Of a stretch of 64,000 nucleotides of DNA, positions 42,565-52,366 are shown in pieces. This DNA comes from an uncultured Alphaproteobacteria bacterium (GTDB lineage Bacteria > Pseudomonadota > Alphaproteobacteria > Rhodobacterales > Rhodobacteraceae): positions 1 through 64,000 of the forward strand of contig CACGMO010000012.1 of the NCBI GenBank assembly GCA_902574225.1, written 5' to 3'. The notes beneath the pieces were generated by a model. That model searched no databases and was not told where the DNA came from. It was given only the letters and a program-made list of their open reading frames with translations. The first letter of the stretch is position 1. Each line of letters opens with the position of its first letter. Made by a program: the position numbers and the translations under genes.

Positions 42565-42680
42565 TTTTTTTTTTACCTTTTAGACCAAAACCTTTGACTT
42601 TTAAATAATCGAATTTAAAAAAGTTACAAGTGACAAAATCAATAATAAATTAACTAGCAATCCAAATACAATAACTTTCT

Positions 42681-43256
42681 ATGCTAAAAAAAACTTTTTT
42701 CATTTTTATTTTTTTAAATTATCTCATTATATCTGGCTGCATGAATGTTCCAAAAAATCAAGGGGACGCTTGCTCAATAATAAAGCAAAAGAAAAGCTGG
42801 AGATCTGCATTAAAAAAAACTGAAAGAAAATGGGGAGTCAGCCCAGGAATGCAACTTGCATTTATCAAAACAGAATCTAATTTTAGGCCGACTGCTCGCA
42901 CTCAAAGGAAATATTTTCTCGGAGTCATTCCCTCAGGTAGGATTTCATCAGCCTACGGATATTCTCAAGCACTTGATGGAACGTGGAAAGAATATAAAAA
43001 AAGCACAGGACACAAATACCATAGAAGATCTAATTTCGCACACTCAACAAACTTTATCGGGTGGTATATAAACAAAACTAATAAATTGTTGGGAATATCA
43101 AAGAGTAATGCATATCTTCATTATCTTGCCTATCATCAAGGTCAGGCAGGATTTAAAACAGGAGCATACAAAACTAAAAAAGCTCTGTTAGAGGTGGCAA
43201 AAAAAACGGCACTTAGTAAAAAAATATTCGATAGGCAACTTAAAAAGTGTATGTAA
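42681..43256 (+). CDS. Lytic-transglycosylase-like lipoprotein (SLT fold)
   Basis: 191 aa; lipobox (LIISGC), KWGVSPGMQLAFIKTESNFRPTART...SAYGYSQALDGTWKEY...YLAYHQGQAGF. Confidence 0.75.
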   Translation: MLKKTFFIFIFLNYLIISGCMNVPKNQGDACSIIKQKKSWRSALKKTERKWGVSPGMQLAFIKTESNFRPTARTQRKYFLGVIPSGRISSAYGYSQALDGTWKEYKKSTGHKYHRRSNFAHSTNFIGWYINKTNKLLGISKSNAYLHYLAYHQGQAGFKTGAYKTKKALLEVAKKTALSKKIFDRQLKKCM

Positions 43257-43270
43257 ATCTTAAATTAGGG

Positions 43271-43299
43271 TTGACTAGACTTACATGTGTTTATAACGT
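43271..43299 (+). promoter_or_regulatory. Candidate sigma70-type promoter upstream of atpI
   Basis: TTGACT (43271-43276), then TATAAC (43292-43297, N15) or TAACGT (43294-43299, N17); atpI ATG at 43332. Confidence 0.45.
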
Positions 43300-43331
43300 T
43301 CATTTAGTTAAAAACACGAAGAAACTTTACG

Positions 43332-43625
43332 ATGAATGAATCCTCCAAAAAAGAGAATTTGGATCAATTGGATAAAAAAATAGAGGAATTTAAGTCTAAA
43401 AAAGAGGAAAATAGGCCCAAACGGCTGAAAGTTCAAAACGACGGCTGGAGAATGGTAATTGAGCTTGTAACAGGAATGGTTTTAGGGGTCAGCTTGGGAA
43501 TGGCGCTCGATTATATCGTAGGGAGTGAACCCATATTTTTGATAGTATTTTCTCTACTTGGGTTTATGGCTGGCGTCAAAACAATGATGGCTACAGCAAA
43601 AAAAATGAATGAAACAAACAACTGA
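43332..43625 (+). CDS. atpI: ATP synthase protein I
   Basis: 97 aa; two TM segments (MVIELVTGMVLGVSLGMALDYIVGSEPIFLIVFSLLGFMAGVKTM), upstream of atpB. Confidence 0.85.
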   Translation: MNESSKKENLDQLDKKIEEFKSKKEENRPKRLKVQNDGWRMVIELVTGMVLGVSLGMALDYIVGSEPIFLIVFSLLGFMAGVKTMMATAKKMNETNN

Positions 43626-43639
43626 TGATGCATAAATAA

Positions 43640-44383
43640 ATGGAAAAACAGTCAGCTTTTAATATTCACCCGATGGATCAATTCATAATTGACCCTATTC
43701 TTACAGGAGACAGCTTGGAGTGGTATTCTTTTACAAACCAAGCGTTATGGATGTTAATAAGTCTGGTGTCGATCTCATTCGTTTTTATTTACGGATCACG
43801 AAAGCATCAGTTAGTTCCTGGTCGGCTACAGTCTATTGCTGAGCTACTGTATTTCTTCATTAGAGATATGATCATCGATATAGCAGGACAGGAAGGGCTG
43901 AGATATTTCCCCTACATATTTACACTTTTTATTCTAATATTGTTCGGGAACGTTCTGGGGCTATTACCTTACAGTTTTACCTATACCAGCCATATCGCTG
44001 TAACAGGATTTCTTGCCCTTTCCGTATTTATTGCGGTTACAATAATCGGCTTTGTGAAGAATGGGCTTGGATTTTTAAGTCTGTTTTGGATAAGTAGTGC
44101 CCCTTTAGCTTTAAGACCAATACTTCTAATAATAGAAGTGATATCATATTTTGTAAGACCAGTGAGCCACTCTATCAGACTCGCCGGTAACATGATGGCT
44201 GGACACGCAGTGATAAAGGTATTTGCAGGCTTTGCCGGGGCTTTGGGATTAGGCGCGATAGCACCTATATTCGCGATTACGGCAGTCTACGGTCTAGAAA
44301 TGCTTGTTGTAGTAATACAGGCTTATGTGTTTACTATATTAACTTGTGTTTATTTGAATGATGCTTTGCATCCAGGTCACTAA
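43640..44383 (+). CDS. atpB: F0F1 ATP synthase subunit a
   Basis: 247 aa; [37 protein letters not shown]. Confidence 0.97.
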   Translation: MEKQSAFNIHPMDQFIIDPILTGDSLEWYSFTNQALWMLISLVSISFVFIYGSRKHQLVPGRLQSIAELLYFFIRDMIIDIAGQEGLRYFPYIFTLFILILFGNVLGLLPYSFTYTSHIAVTGFLALSVFIAVTIIGFVKNGLGFLSLFWISSAPLALRPILLIIEVISYFVRPVSHSIRLAGNMMAGHAVIKVFAGFAGALGLGAIAPIFAITAVYGLEMLVVVIQAYVFTILTCVYLNDALHPGH

Positions 44384-44409
44384 TTATAATTTTTAAAAGG
44401 AGCAATATT

Positions 44410-44649
44410 ATGGTTGATGGAAACTTAGTAGAAATGGGAAAGCTTATAGGAGCAGGTCTCGCTTGTACAGGAATGGGCGGGGCAGCGATAGGAGTTGGCC
44501 ACGTAGTAGGGAATTTCCTTTCGGGAGCACTAAGAAACCCGAGCGCTGCTTCTGGTCAGACTGCTACAATGTTTATCGGTATTGCTTTTGCAGAAGCTTT
44601 AGGAATTTTTAGCTTTTTGGTCGCATTACTGCTTATGTATGCAATGTAA
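44410..44649 (+). CDS. atpE: F0F1 ATP synthase subunit c
   Basis: 79 aa; [33 protein letters not shown]...[21 protein letters not shown]. Confidence 0.97.
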   Translation: MVDGNLVEMGKLIGAGLACTGMGGAAIGVGHVVGNFLSGALRNPSAASGQTATMFIGIAFAEALGIFSFLVALLLMYAM

Positions 44650-44659
44650 CTAAATCTAA

Positions 44660-45130
44660 ATGGCTTCCAATTCAGATAGTAACGCGGTGGGGATGCCTCA
44701 ACTGGATTTCTCCACCTTTCCTAACCAAATATTTTGGTTAGTTGTTTTTTGCGTAGTTTTGTTCGCTATTGTAAAATTCTTTATAATCCCACGGATGGAG
44801 GATATTTTTGCAAATCGAAGAAAAATTATTGATGGAAATATAGCGAAAGCTGAAGAAATTAGGCTAAGAGTGAGTGAGATAGAGAAACAGATTGAAGAGG
44901 AACTTCAAAAAGCCAAGTCTCAATGCGATGAAATTATGAACACTAGTGGAAACAATATTAAAGAACAAATGGCCTTAGCATTAGAGGATAGTAAAATCGC
45001 TACGACTCAACTTATAAATGAAGCAGAAGGAAGGTTGAAAGAGCTTAGAGATGGTTCCGAGGCTGCAATTGAAAGAATATCAGAAGAATTAGCATCCGAA
45101 ATAATTAGTAAGATTTCCAGAGGGAAGTAG
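44660..45130 (+). CDS. F0F1 ATP synthase subunit b'
   Basis: 156 aa; GMPQLDFSTFPNQIFWLVVFCVVLFAIVKFFIIPRM. Confidence 0.92.
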   Translation: MASNSDSNAVGMPQLDFSTFPNQIFWLVVFCVVLFAIVKFFIIPRMEDIFANRRKIIDGNIAKAEEIRLRVSEIEKQIEEELQKAKSQCDEIMNTSGNNIKEQMALALEDSKIATTQLINEAEGRLKELRDGSEAAIERISEELASEIISKISRGK

Positions 45131-45136
45131 GTTAAA

Positions 45137-45745
45137 ATGAAAATATACAGACATCTCAGATTGAACATTAAAGCTTTAAATATAATGCTACCAGCTTTTG
45201 CCCTTTCGTTTGGGGTAAGTTATGCTGCTGGCTCAAAAAAAATAATTAGTTTAGATAATACAGATTTTGTTGTTTTAATTTCCTTTTTGATATTTGTGGG
45301 AGTTTTGGTCTACTTCAAAGTTCCTTCCATTGTTGGAGCTTTCTTAGATAAGAGATCCAATGATATTCAGAATGAAATTGAGAAGGCTGGCGAAATATTG
45401 GAAGAAGCAAAGAAAATTCTTTCCTCGATTGAGGCCGATCATATTAGAACGAGTGAAACGATTGGACAAATGGTACAAACTGCTAAATCTCGAGCGGGAG
45501 ATGAAGAAGAAAAGGCTAAAAAAAATATTGAGGAACTAATGAAAAATAAACTCATTTCTGCCGAAGGACAAGTAATATCAAATGAAAGAAAAATTCTGGA
45601 GGAGATAGAAGGTCGCGCAATAGACTTGAGCATCGAAAAAGTGAGAATGAAGTTATCCAAAAGCTTATCAAGTAGTGATTATGATAAACAGTTTGATGCA
45701 TCGATCCAGTCAATAGAAAAAGGTTTAAAGAAAGTTTACAGTTAG
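45137..45745 (+). CDS. atpF: F0F1 ATP synthase subunit b
   Basis: 202 aa; VLVYFKVPSIVGAFLDKRSNDIQNEIEKAGEILEEAKK. Confidence 0.93.
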   Translation: MKIYRHLRLNIKALNIMLPAFALSFGVSYAAGSKKIISLDNTDFVVLISFLIFVGVLVYFKVPSIVGAFLDKRSNDIQNEIEKAGEILEEAKKILSSIEADHIRTSETIGQMVQTAKSRAGDEEEKAKKNIEELMKNKLISAEGQVISNERKILEEIEGRAIDLSIEKVRMKLSKSLSSSDYDKQFDASIQSIEKGLKKVYS

Positions 45746-45814
45746 AGCTTTTGGAATACCTACTAAATTTTATTCAAGTCGTTCATCCTTTAAAAAAGAA
45801 AATTAGAATCCCTA

Positions 45815-46804
45815 ATGATAGACATTAAAAAATACAGCGTGACAGCGATAGGAAACGCAATGCTAGATCTCGTGTGTGAGGTACCCGATCAGTTTCTTAG
45901 CCAAGAACGAATTTCTAAAGGTGTTATGAATCTAGTCTCCAGGGAAAGATCAAATAATATTTTAAAATTAGTTCAACCAATCAAAGAGACTGCGGGAGGG
46001 TCTGCAGCCAATACAATTTCAACTCTGGCAAAGCTAGGTTTAAAAACCGGTTATATAGGAAAAATTGCTGATGATCCCAAAGGTAAGTTATTCAAAAAAG
46101 ATTTGTTAGACAACTCAATATTTTATAACACTGAATTTCTGGATAAAGGCTATACCGAAACAACTGGCAAATGCATTGTTTTGATCACGCCTGATAAAGA
46201 AAGGACAATGAACACTTATCTTGGAGCTACAGAATTTCTCACGGATATTGATATAGATGAAGAGCTTATTGCCCAAAGTGATTGGTTGTATCTTGAAGGA
46301 TATCGATTTGATGGGCAAAAAAGTAAAAAGGCTTTTTATAAAGCTATTGAAATTGCAAAAAAAAATAAAACAAAAATTGCAATTACTCTGTCTGATAGTT
46401 TTTGTGTTGATCGACATCGGTCTGATTTTATCTATCTCTTAAATGTGTCCGCAGACATGGTGTTTTGTAATGAGGATGAATTAAAATCGCTATACCAAAT
46501 TGAAGATATTAAAAAGGCCAAGGAATTTATTGATAACTCCATAAGTTGTGTGGCCTGTACTTGTGCAGAAAGGGGTGCTTACTTATTTCATGGGTCATCT
46601 ACAAGCGAAATTTCGACAAACAAAATAGCAGTAGTCGATACCACAGGAGCGGGGGATAGTTTTGCTGCAGGATTTTTATATGGACTTTCTAAAAATTTTA
46701 CCTTTGAAAAGTGCGCTGCTTTTGGAAATGTTATTGCCGGTGAAGTTCTAAAAGTTTACGGCCCTAGGGTAGAAAAAAGTTTGACGAACTTGGTTGTGAG
46801 TTAG
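45815..46804 (+). CDS. Adenosine kinase / PfkB-family sugar kinase
   Basis: 329 aa; AGGSAANTISTLAKLGLKTGYIGKIADDPKG; VVDTTGAGDSFAAGFLYGL. Confidence 0.88.
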   Translation: MIDIKKYSVTAIGNAMLDLVCEVPDQFLSQERISKGVMNLVSRERSNNILKLVQPIKETAGGSAANTISTLAKLGLKTGYIGKIADDPKGKLFKKDLLDNSIFYNTEFLDKGYTETTGKCIVLITPDKERTMNTYLGATEFLTDIDIDEELIAQSDWLYLEGYRFDGQKSKKAFYKAIEIAKKNKTKIAITLSDSFCVDRHRSDFIYLLNVSADMVFCNEDELKSLYQIEDIKKAKEFIDNSISCVACTCAERGAYLFHGSSTSEISTNKIAVVDTTGAGDSFAAGFLYGLSKNFTFEKCAAFGNVIAGEVLKVYGPRVEKSLTNLVVS

Positions 46805-46807
46805 CAA

Positions 46808-47752
46808 CTAGTTATTCTTTGTTAATAGTCTAAAAACATCAGCTAAATCGGCTTCCTCTGTTGAGAGATCCATTATTCTAATTCCCTGAGACCTTAAGCA
46901 ATCAAGTAATTGATCTGTTTTAATTTCATTTCTGTCATAAGATATGGATAATTTTTGATTTTTATTTTCTTTTAAACTTGCTTTTTCAGGAAGGTTGATT
47001 TTCTTTAGATTTAAATTGCTGTATTTAATATTTATAACTTTTAGATTCACTTTAGCAAGCAAGTCACTTGTATCATTACAAGCAATTAATTCGCCCTTAT
47101 TTAAGATCGCTATTTTTTCACAAAGAGCTTGAGCTTCTTCTAAATAATGGGTCGTCAAGATAATCGTTGTTCCATTTGCATTTAAATCCTTCATATAATC
47201 CCATAACATTTCTCTTAGCTCAATATCTACCCCGGCTGTGGGCTCATCCAAAATTACTACCTTTGGTGTGTGAACAAGAGCTTTACCAATAAGCAACCTC
47301 CTCCTCATTCCACCAGAAAGAGATCTCATATAAGCATTAGACTTTCCCTCTAAACCAAGTCTTTTTAATAGCTGGCTAATATTTCTTTCTGACTTTCTTA
47401 CACCATAAAGACCTGCTTGAATATCTAGACTCTCATAGGGTGTTAAAAATGGATCAAAGTTTGTTTCTTGTGGAACTACCCCAATACTTCTCTTAAATTC
47501 TCTTACATTGATATCCTGATCGATATTTCTTATTTTTACTTTTCCAGATGTCTTAATTACTAGACCGGCTAATATATTTATCAGCGTTGACTTGCCCGCG
47601 CCATTCGGTCCTAAAAGGCCAAAGAAGGATCCTTTTTTTACTTGTAAGCTTAAATTTTTAAGGGCAATAACAGGCTCACTTCTATCATACCCTTTATATA
47701 CCTTCCGTAAATTTTGAACCTCCAGACCAAGCTCCGTTAATTCTGTTCTCAT
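46808..47752 (-). CDS. ABC transporter ATP-binding protein (ABC-2 / NodI-like)
   Basis: 314 aa; GLLGPNGAGKSTLINILAGL; SLSGGMRRRLLIGKALVHTPKVVILDEPTAGVD. Confidence 0.9.
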   Translation of the reverse strand: MRTELTELGLEVQNLRKVYKGYDRSEPVIALKNLSLQVKKGSFFGLLGPNGAGKSTLINILAGLVIKTSGKVKIRNIDQDINVREFKRSIGVVPQETNFDPFLTPYESLDIQAGLYGVRKSERNISQLLKRLGLEGKSNAYMRSLSGGMRRRLLIGKALVHTPKVVILDEPTAGVDIELREMLWDYMKDLNANGTTIILTTHYLEEAQALCEKIAILNKGELIACNDTSDLLAKVNLKVINIKYSNLNLKKINLPEKASLKENKNQKLSISYDRNEIKTDQLLDCLRSQGIRIMDLSTEEADLADVFRLLTKNN

Positions 47753-47811
47753 GATATTTACTCTTCACTTTTATAGTAGTATTAGACATAAAATATGTTA
47801 TTTATTTTGTC

Positions 47812-47979
47812 ATGTCGAAAGAAGTTATAATTACGAATAAAATTGTTGTATCATGTAATGGTGATGATAGCAAAGGAAGCAATCACCCTAAAGTATGGCT
47901 AAAAATAAAAGAGACAGAGAATTTTATAGACTGCCCTTACTGCGAGCGGAGATTTTTATATCAACCACCAAAGGACTAG
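47812..47979 (+). CDS. Small zinc-finger protein (zf-CHCC / NDUFS6-like)
   Basis: 55 aa ORF absent from the supplied track: MSKEVIITNKIVVSCNGDDSKGSNHPKVWLKIKETENFIDCPYCERRFLYQPPKD*; C-x(n)-H-x(n)-CPYC pattern. Confidence 0.82.
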   Translation: MSKEVIITNKIVVSCNGDDSKGSNHPKVWLKIKETENFIDCPYCERRFLYQPPKD

Positions 47980-47982
47980 ATT

Positions 47983-50748
47983 GTGAATAATCTTAACTTT
48001 GGGAAGCATCTTATTTTGGTAGATGGTTCAGGATTTATATTTAGAGCTTACCATGCTCTCCCTCCTCTTAAAAAGTCTGATGGAACACCTACAGGAGCTG
48101 TTTCAGGTTATTGTAATATGCTCTTTAAATTAATAAATGAGCTTAAGGAATTTAAAGCTACTCATATCGCAGTCGTATTTGACCATCAAGACAAGACATT
48201 TAGATCCAATATTTATCCAGATTACAAAGCAAATAGACCCCCTCCTCCCGATGACTTGGTACCACAGTTTCAGTTAATAAGAGATGCTACTGAAGCATTT
48301 GGTTTTTTAGCAATTGACAAGAAGGGGTATGAAGCTGACGACATAATTGCAACACTGGCTAAGAACGCAACTGACGAAGGTGCTATTGTAACGATCTTCT
48401 CATCAGACAAAGACTTGATGCAACTTGTTTCGGACGACATAAAAATGTACGACCCTATAAGAAATATTTTCATTGATATTGATAGAGTACAAGAAAAGTT
48501 TGGCGTTACGCCTGACAAGGTAATAGATGTACAAGCTCTTATTGGTGATAAAGTCGATAACATTCCGGGTGTGCCTGGTGTCGGCGTAAAGACTGCTTCT
48601 AGCTTGATTTCAGAGTTTCAAACCGTAGAAAACTTAGTAGAGAAATATGAGGCAATTGATAAGGATAGAATAAGAGGTCTGATTTCTGACAACATCGATA
48701 AAATAATCTTGTCAAAAAAGCTCGTCACCTTACTTAAAACAGTCGAAATTGATACAAATCTTCAAGATCTTGAGCTAACAACCTTAAATCTCAACAAATT
48801 GCTAGTTTTCACAAAACACATGGAACTAAATACATTATCAAAAAGAATATCGTCCCAATTAGAAGAGTTCAATTCATCAAATATATCCAAAGACGACCAA
48901 ATAGAACTAATACCTTCAGAAAAATATGAAATAATATCAACTGAGGATGATCTCAATAGGTGGTGCGAAGAAATATTGAAACAAAAGTTTTTTGCGATTG
49001 ATACTGAGACTACCTCCCTTGATACTCTTTCCGCTGAAATTGTAGGTATTTCTCTTTGTATTGGAATTGGTAAAGCGTGCTACATACCAGTAGCACATGA
49101 GACCGATCAACCTGAACATATAGACTTAAAAGAGAAACAACTAGATAGAGATATCGTCTTAAGAAGACTCCAGCCAATTCTGGCTGATGAAAGTATATTA
49201 AAAATCGGTCACAATATAAAATACGACATTAAGGTTTTGTACAAATATAGTTGCTACGTAAATTCTTTTGATGACACAATGCTAATGTCACACTGCATAA
49301 ATGGTGGACGACAAAGACACAACTTAGACTCAATAGCCAAGGATCTTTTAAATCATGAAACAATAAAACTTAAAGATCTTATAGGATCGGGAAAGAAGGA
49401 ACTTAACTTTAAGAATGTACCAATAAGTTTAGCAGCGGATTATGCCGCTGAGGATGCTGACATGACTTTTCGAGCATGGAAAATTTTAAAAAAAGAGCTT
49501 ATCAAAAAATCAGTTTATAGTGTTTATCAAAATATTGATAAGCCTATGGTCCCGGTTTTAATAGATGCAGAGCTAAAAGGAATTACGGTTGACAAGGGGC
49601 AGCTGAGAAGATTATCGCAATTTTTTGAAAAAAAACTGCGTGAGTTAGAAACTAAAATATTTTTAATAGTAGGAGCTGAGTTCAATATTGCATCACCAAA
49701 ACAGTTGGGTGAAGTTCTTTTTGAAAAGTTAAATTTACCAGGTGGGAAAAAAAATAAATCTGGTGGATTTCAAACTGGAGCAGATATACTGGAAGACTTG
49801 TCAGCGAAAGGTTTTGAAATTGCATCTTATCTCCTTGAATGGAGAAAGATGTCAAAATTGAAATCCACTTATTCTGACTCGCTGATGTTACATATAAATA
49901 ATTTCACAGGTAGAGTGCATACGTCCTTTAATCTAGCTGGCACATCCACAGGTCGTCTGTCGTCCTCTGACCCAAATTTACAAAATATACCTATAAGAGA
50001 TACAGAGGGCAAAAAAATAAGAGAAACCTTTATAGCCAAAGAGGGAGCTGAGCTCTTAAGCCTTGATTATAACCAAATAGAACTAAGATTATTAGCTCAC
50101 ATAGCTGACGTAAAAGGCCTTAAAGATGCATTTAAAAATAATATTGATATTCACGCAAGCACTGCATCTCAAATATTTAAGGTCGCTTTAGAAAAAGTGG
50201 ACGCGTCTCTCAGGAGGAAAGCCAAGGCGATAAATTTTGGGATAATTTATGGAATTTCTGCATTTGGCCTATCAAGAAATCTTAAGATTGCTCGTACTGA
50301 AGCGCAAGAATTTATAGATGATTATTTCAAACAATTTCCTGAAATTAGAGACTACATGAACACTACGGTAGAAACTGCAAAGAAAACTGGCTTCGTAACC
50401 ACCTTGTTCAATAGAAAAATACATTTACCAAACATTGGTACCAAGGGTCCAATTGGTGGCTTTGCTGAACGAGCTGCTATCAATGCACCAATCCAAGGTA
50501 GTGCATCAGATATAATTAAAAGAGCTATGATTAAAATACATGAGTTTCTGAAGAGCTCTGAAATAGATGCTCACCTTTTATTGCAAGTACATGACGAACT
50601 AATATTTGAAACCAATAAAGACACCATTAGTATAATTCAAAATAGAGCCTCTAAAATTATGGAACAGGCGACACTACCATATTTAGACTTGGACGTACCC
50701 CTCAAGGTTGAAGGAGGGCATGCAATTAATTGGTATTTGGCTCATTAA
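47983..50748 (+). CDS. polA: DNA polymerase I
   Basis: 921 aa, GTG start; 5'-nuclease (LVDGSGFIFRAYHALPPL), 3'-5' exo (FAIDTETTSLD), Pol A (AKAINFGIIYGISAFGLSRNL; LLLQVHDELIFE). Confidence 0.97.
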   Translation: MNNLNFGKHLILVDGSGFIFRAYHALPPLKKSDGTPTGAVSGYCNMLFKLINELKEFKATHIAVVFDHQDKTFRSNIYPDYKANRPPPPDDLVPQFQLIRDATEAFGFLAIDKKGYEADDIIATLAKNATDEGAIVTIFSSDKDLMQLVSDDIKMYDPIRNIFIDIDRVQEKFGVTPDKVIDVQALIGDKVDNIPGVPGVGVKTASSLISEFQTVENLVEKYEAIDKDRIRGLISDNIDKIILSKKLVTLLKTVEIDTNLQDLELTTLNLNKLLVFTKHMELNTLSKRISSQLEEFNSSNISKDDQIELIPSEKYEIISTEDDLNRWCEEILKQKFFAIDTETTSLDTLSAEIVGISLCIGIGKACYIPVAHETDQPEHIDLKEKQLDRDIVLRRLQPILADESILKIGHNIKYDIKVLYKYSCYVNSFDDTMLMSHCINGGRQRHNLDSIAKDLLNHETIKLKDLIGSGKKELNFKNVPISLAADYAAEDADMTFRAWKILKKELIKKSVYSVYQNIDKPMVPVLIDAELKGITVDKGQLRRLSQFFEKKLRELETKIFLIVGAEFNIASPKQLGEVLFEKLNLPGGKKNKSGGFQTGADILEDLSAKGFEIASYLLEWRKMSKLKSTYSDSLMLHINNFTGRVHTSFNLAGTSTGRLSSSDPNLQNIPIRDTEGKKIRETFIAKEGAELLSLDYNQIELRLLAHIADVKGLKDAFKNNIDIHASTASQIFKVALEKVDASLRRKAKAINFGIIYGISAFGLSRNLKIARTEAQEFIDDYFKQFPEIRDYMNTTVETAKKTGFVTTLFNRKIHLPNIGTKGPIGGFAERAAINAPIQGSASDIIKRAMIKIHEFLKSSEIDAHLLLQVHDELIFETNKDTISIIQNRASKIMEQATLPYLDLDVPLKVEGGHAINWYLAH

Positions 50749-51454
50749 GATCTAATAAAATTTCATCAAAAATTTTATTTAGTAAAGTTATGTCAGTATG
50801 ACTCAGAACTATTTCTACTCCAAATACTCCTGAATTGTTAAAAGGATACGACCCAATAGAGATGTCTTTGTATTTATTTGCATACTGCCAAAGTCTTTCT
50901 GAAATTTCGCTTTCCTTCTTAAATATTTTTATAGTCTTTGAAAGAATTGGTTCCATAGGCTCTAGATCTAAACTTATTTCTTGTACCATCGCTTCAAAGA
51001 TCTGTGGGACACCTGCCATTACGAAAACGTTTTTAATTATGAAGCCAGGAGCTCCAGAGATTTTATTTTTAATAAGCTTGGCTCCTTCAGGAATTCTTGC
51101 CATCCTCAGTCTAGCGGCATTTAGATCTTTTTTCCCATTTTTATAATTCATTGCGAGCAGCTCAACGGCATCATCCCTAACAATCAAAGGAACATCAAAG
51201 CAACTTGCAACAGATTCAGCGGTTATATCATCGTGGGTTGGACCTATACCGCCACTAGTGAAGACATAATCTTTCAAAGAAGATTCTCTATTTATAACAC
51301 TTTTTATAATATTGTGATCATCAGGAATAACCCTGACTTCCCGTAATGCAATGCCTTTTTTAACTAATATTTTTGCTAAATAATTGGAATTTGTATCTTT
51401 AGTCCTACCAGAAAGAATTTCATTTCCTATGATTATAATCGAAGCTGTTTTCAT
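50726..51454 (-). CDS. CinA-like / MoaB-MogA-fold competence-damage protein
   Basis: 242 aa; IIIGNEILSGRTKDTNSNYLAKILVKKGIALREVRVIPDD; FTSGGIGPTHDDITAESVA. Confidence 0.9.
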   Translation of the reverse strand: MKTASIIIIGNEILSGRTKDTNSNYLAKILVKKGIALREVRVIPDDHNIIKSVINRESSLKDYVFTSGGIGPTHDDITAESVASCFDVPLIVRDDAVELLAMNYKNGKKDLNAARLRMARIPEGAKLIKNKISGAPGFIIKNVFVMAGVPQIFEAMVQEISLDLEPMEPILSKTIKIFKKESEISERLWQYANKYKDISIGSYPFNNSGVFGVEIVLSHTDITLLNKIFDEILLDLNEPNTN

Positions 51455-51550
51455 TTTAGTTCCAAATTTGTTGTGAATAATGAAGTTTCCTCTTTACTGG
51501 ATAAAGATTGGATAATAATCATAAACTATATAAAAATTATTACTAAGAAA

Positions 51551-52366
51551 ATGCATAAGAATAAAGACGGAATATACATATACAGTGAAGATGCATATAA
51601 GGGCATAAAAAAGGCTTGTAATCTTGCCTCAAAAACACTCGATATGATTGGTCAATTCATCGAACCAGGCGTGACAACTGAAGAATTAGACAAAAAGTGT
51701 CATGATTTTATTGTGGCTCACAATTCGGTTCCTGCAACATTAGGTTATCGAGGCTACCCAAAATCTTGTTGTATTTCTCTTAATCATGTAGTCTGCCACG
51801 GTATTCCTGGTAGAAAAAAACTTAAGAATGGTGATATTTTAAATATAGATGTCACCTGTATTCTTGAAGGTTGGTATGGGGACACTAGTAGAATGTTTAC
51901 CGTTGGTGACATTAGTTTAAAATCAAAAAGGTTAATTGAAATAACTTATGACGCATTACAATTGGCAATAAAAAGCGTTGCACCTGGCAATACTTTTGGG
52001 GATATTGGAGCAGTAATACAAGAGTATGTAGAAAAGAATAAGATGTCAGTTGTCAGAGATTTCTGTGGGCATGGAATTGGAAGCGAATTTCATCAAGCAC
52101 CAAATGTTCTTCATTATGGCAATTTCAGCTCTGGGCCCAGGCTGGAAAGTGGCATGTGCTTTACAATTGAACCAATGGTAAATATTGGTCGACCAGAAAC
52201 AAAAATTCTAAGTGACAACTGGACAGCGGTTACAAGGGATAAGTCGTTGTCAGCACAATTTGAACATACGTTATTTGTTAGGAATGATGGATGTGAAGTC
52301 TTAACTCATTCCTTCAACAACACATACTTTCCCCAAGGAGCTAAATTGCACCGCAACAGTGCTTAA
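51551..52366 (+). CDS. map: Methionine aminopeptidase, type I
   Basis: GVTTEELDKKCHDFIVAHNSVPATLGYRGYPKSCCISLNHVVCHGIP; ATG at 51551 preferred over 51473. Confidence 0.95.
   Translation: MHKNKDGIYIYSEDAYKGIKKACNLASKTLDMIGQFIEPGVTTEELDKKCHDFIVAHNSVPATLGYRGYPKSCCISLNHVVCHGIPGRKKLKNGDILNIDVTCILEGWYGDTSRMFTVGDISLKSKRLIEITYDALQLAIKSVAPGNTFGDIGAVIQEYVEKNKMSVVRDFCGHGIGSEFHQAPNVLHYGNFSSGPRLESGMCFTIEPMVNIGRPETKILSDNWTAVTRDKSLSAQFEHTLFVRNDGCEVLTHSFNNTYFPQGAKLHRNSA

Noticed and set aside
42564-42574. T11 run (A11 on the minus strand) at the hspQ start, considered as a slippage site like tsaB
   Set aside because: It is in the leader and ends at the ATG, so slippage would not change the reading frame.
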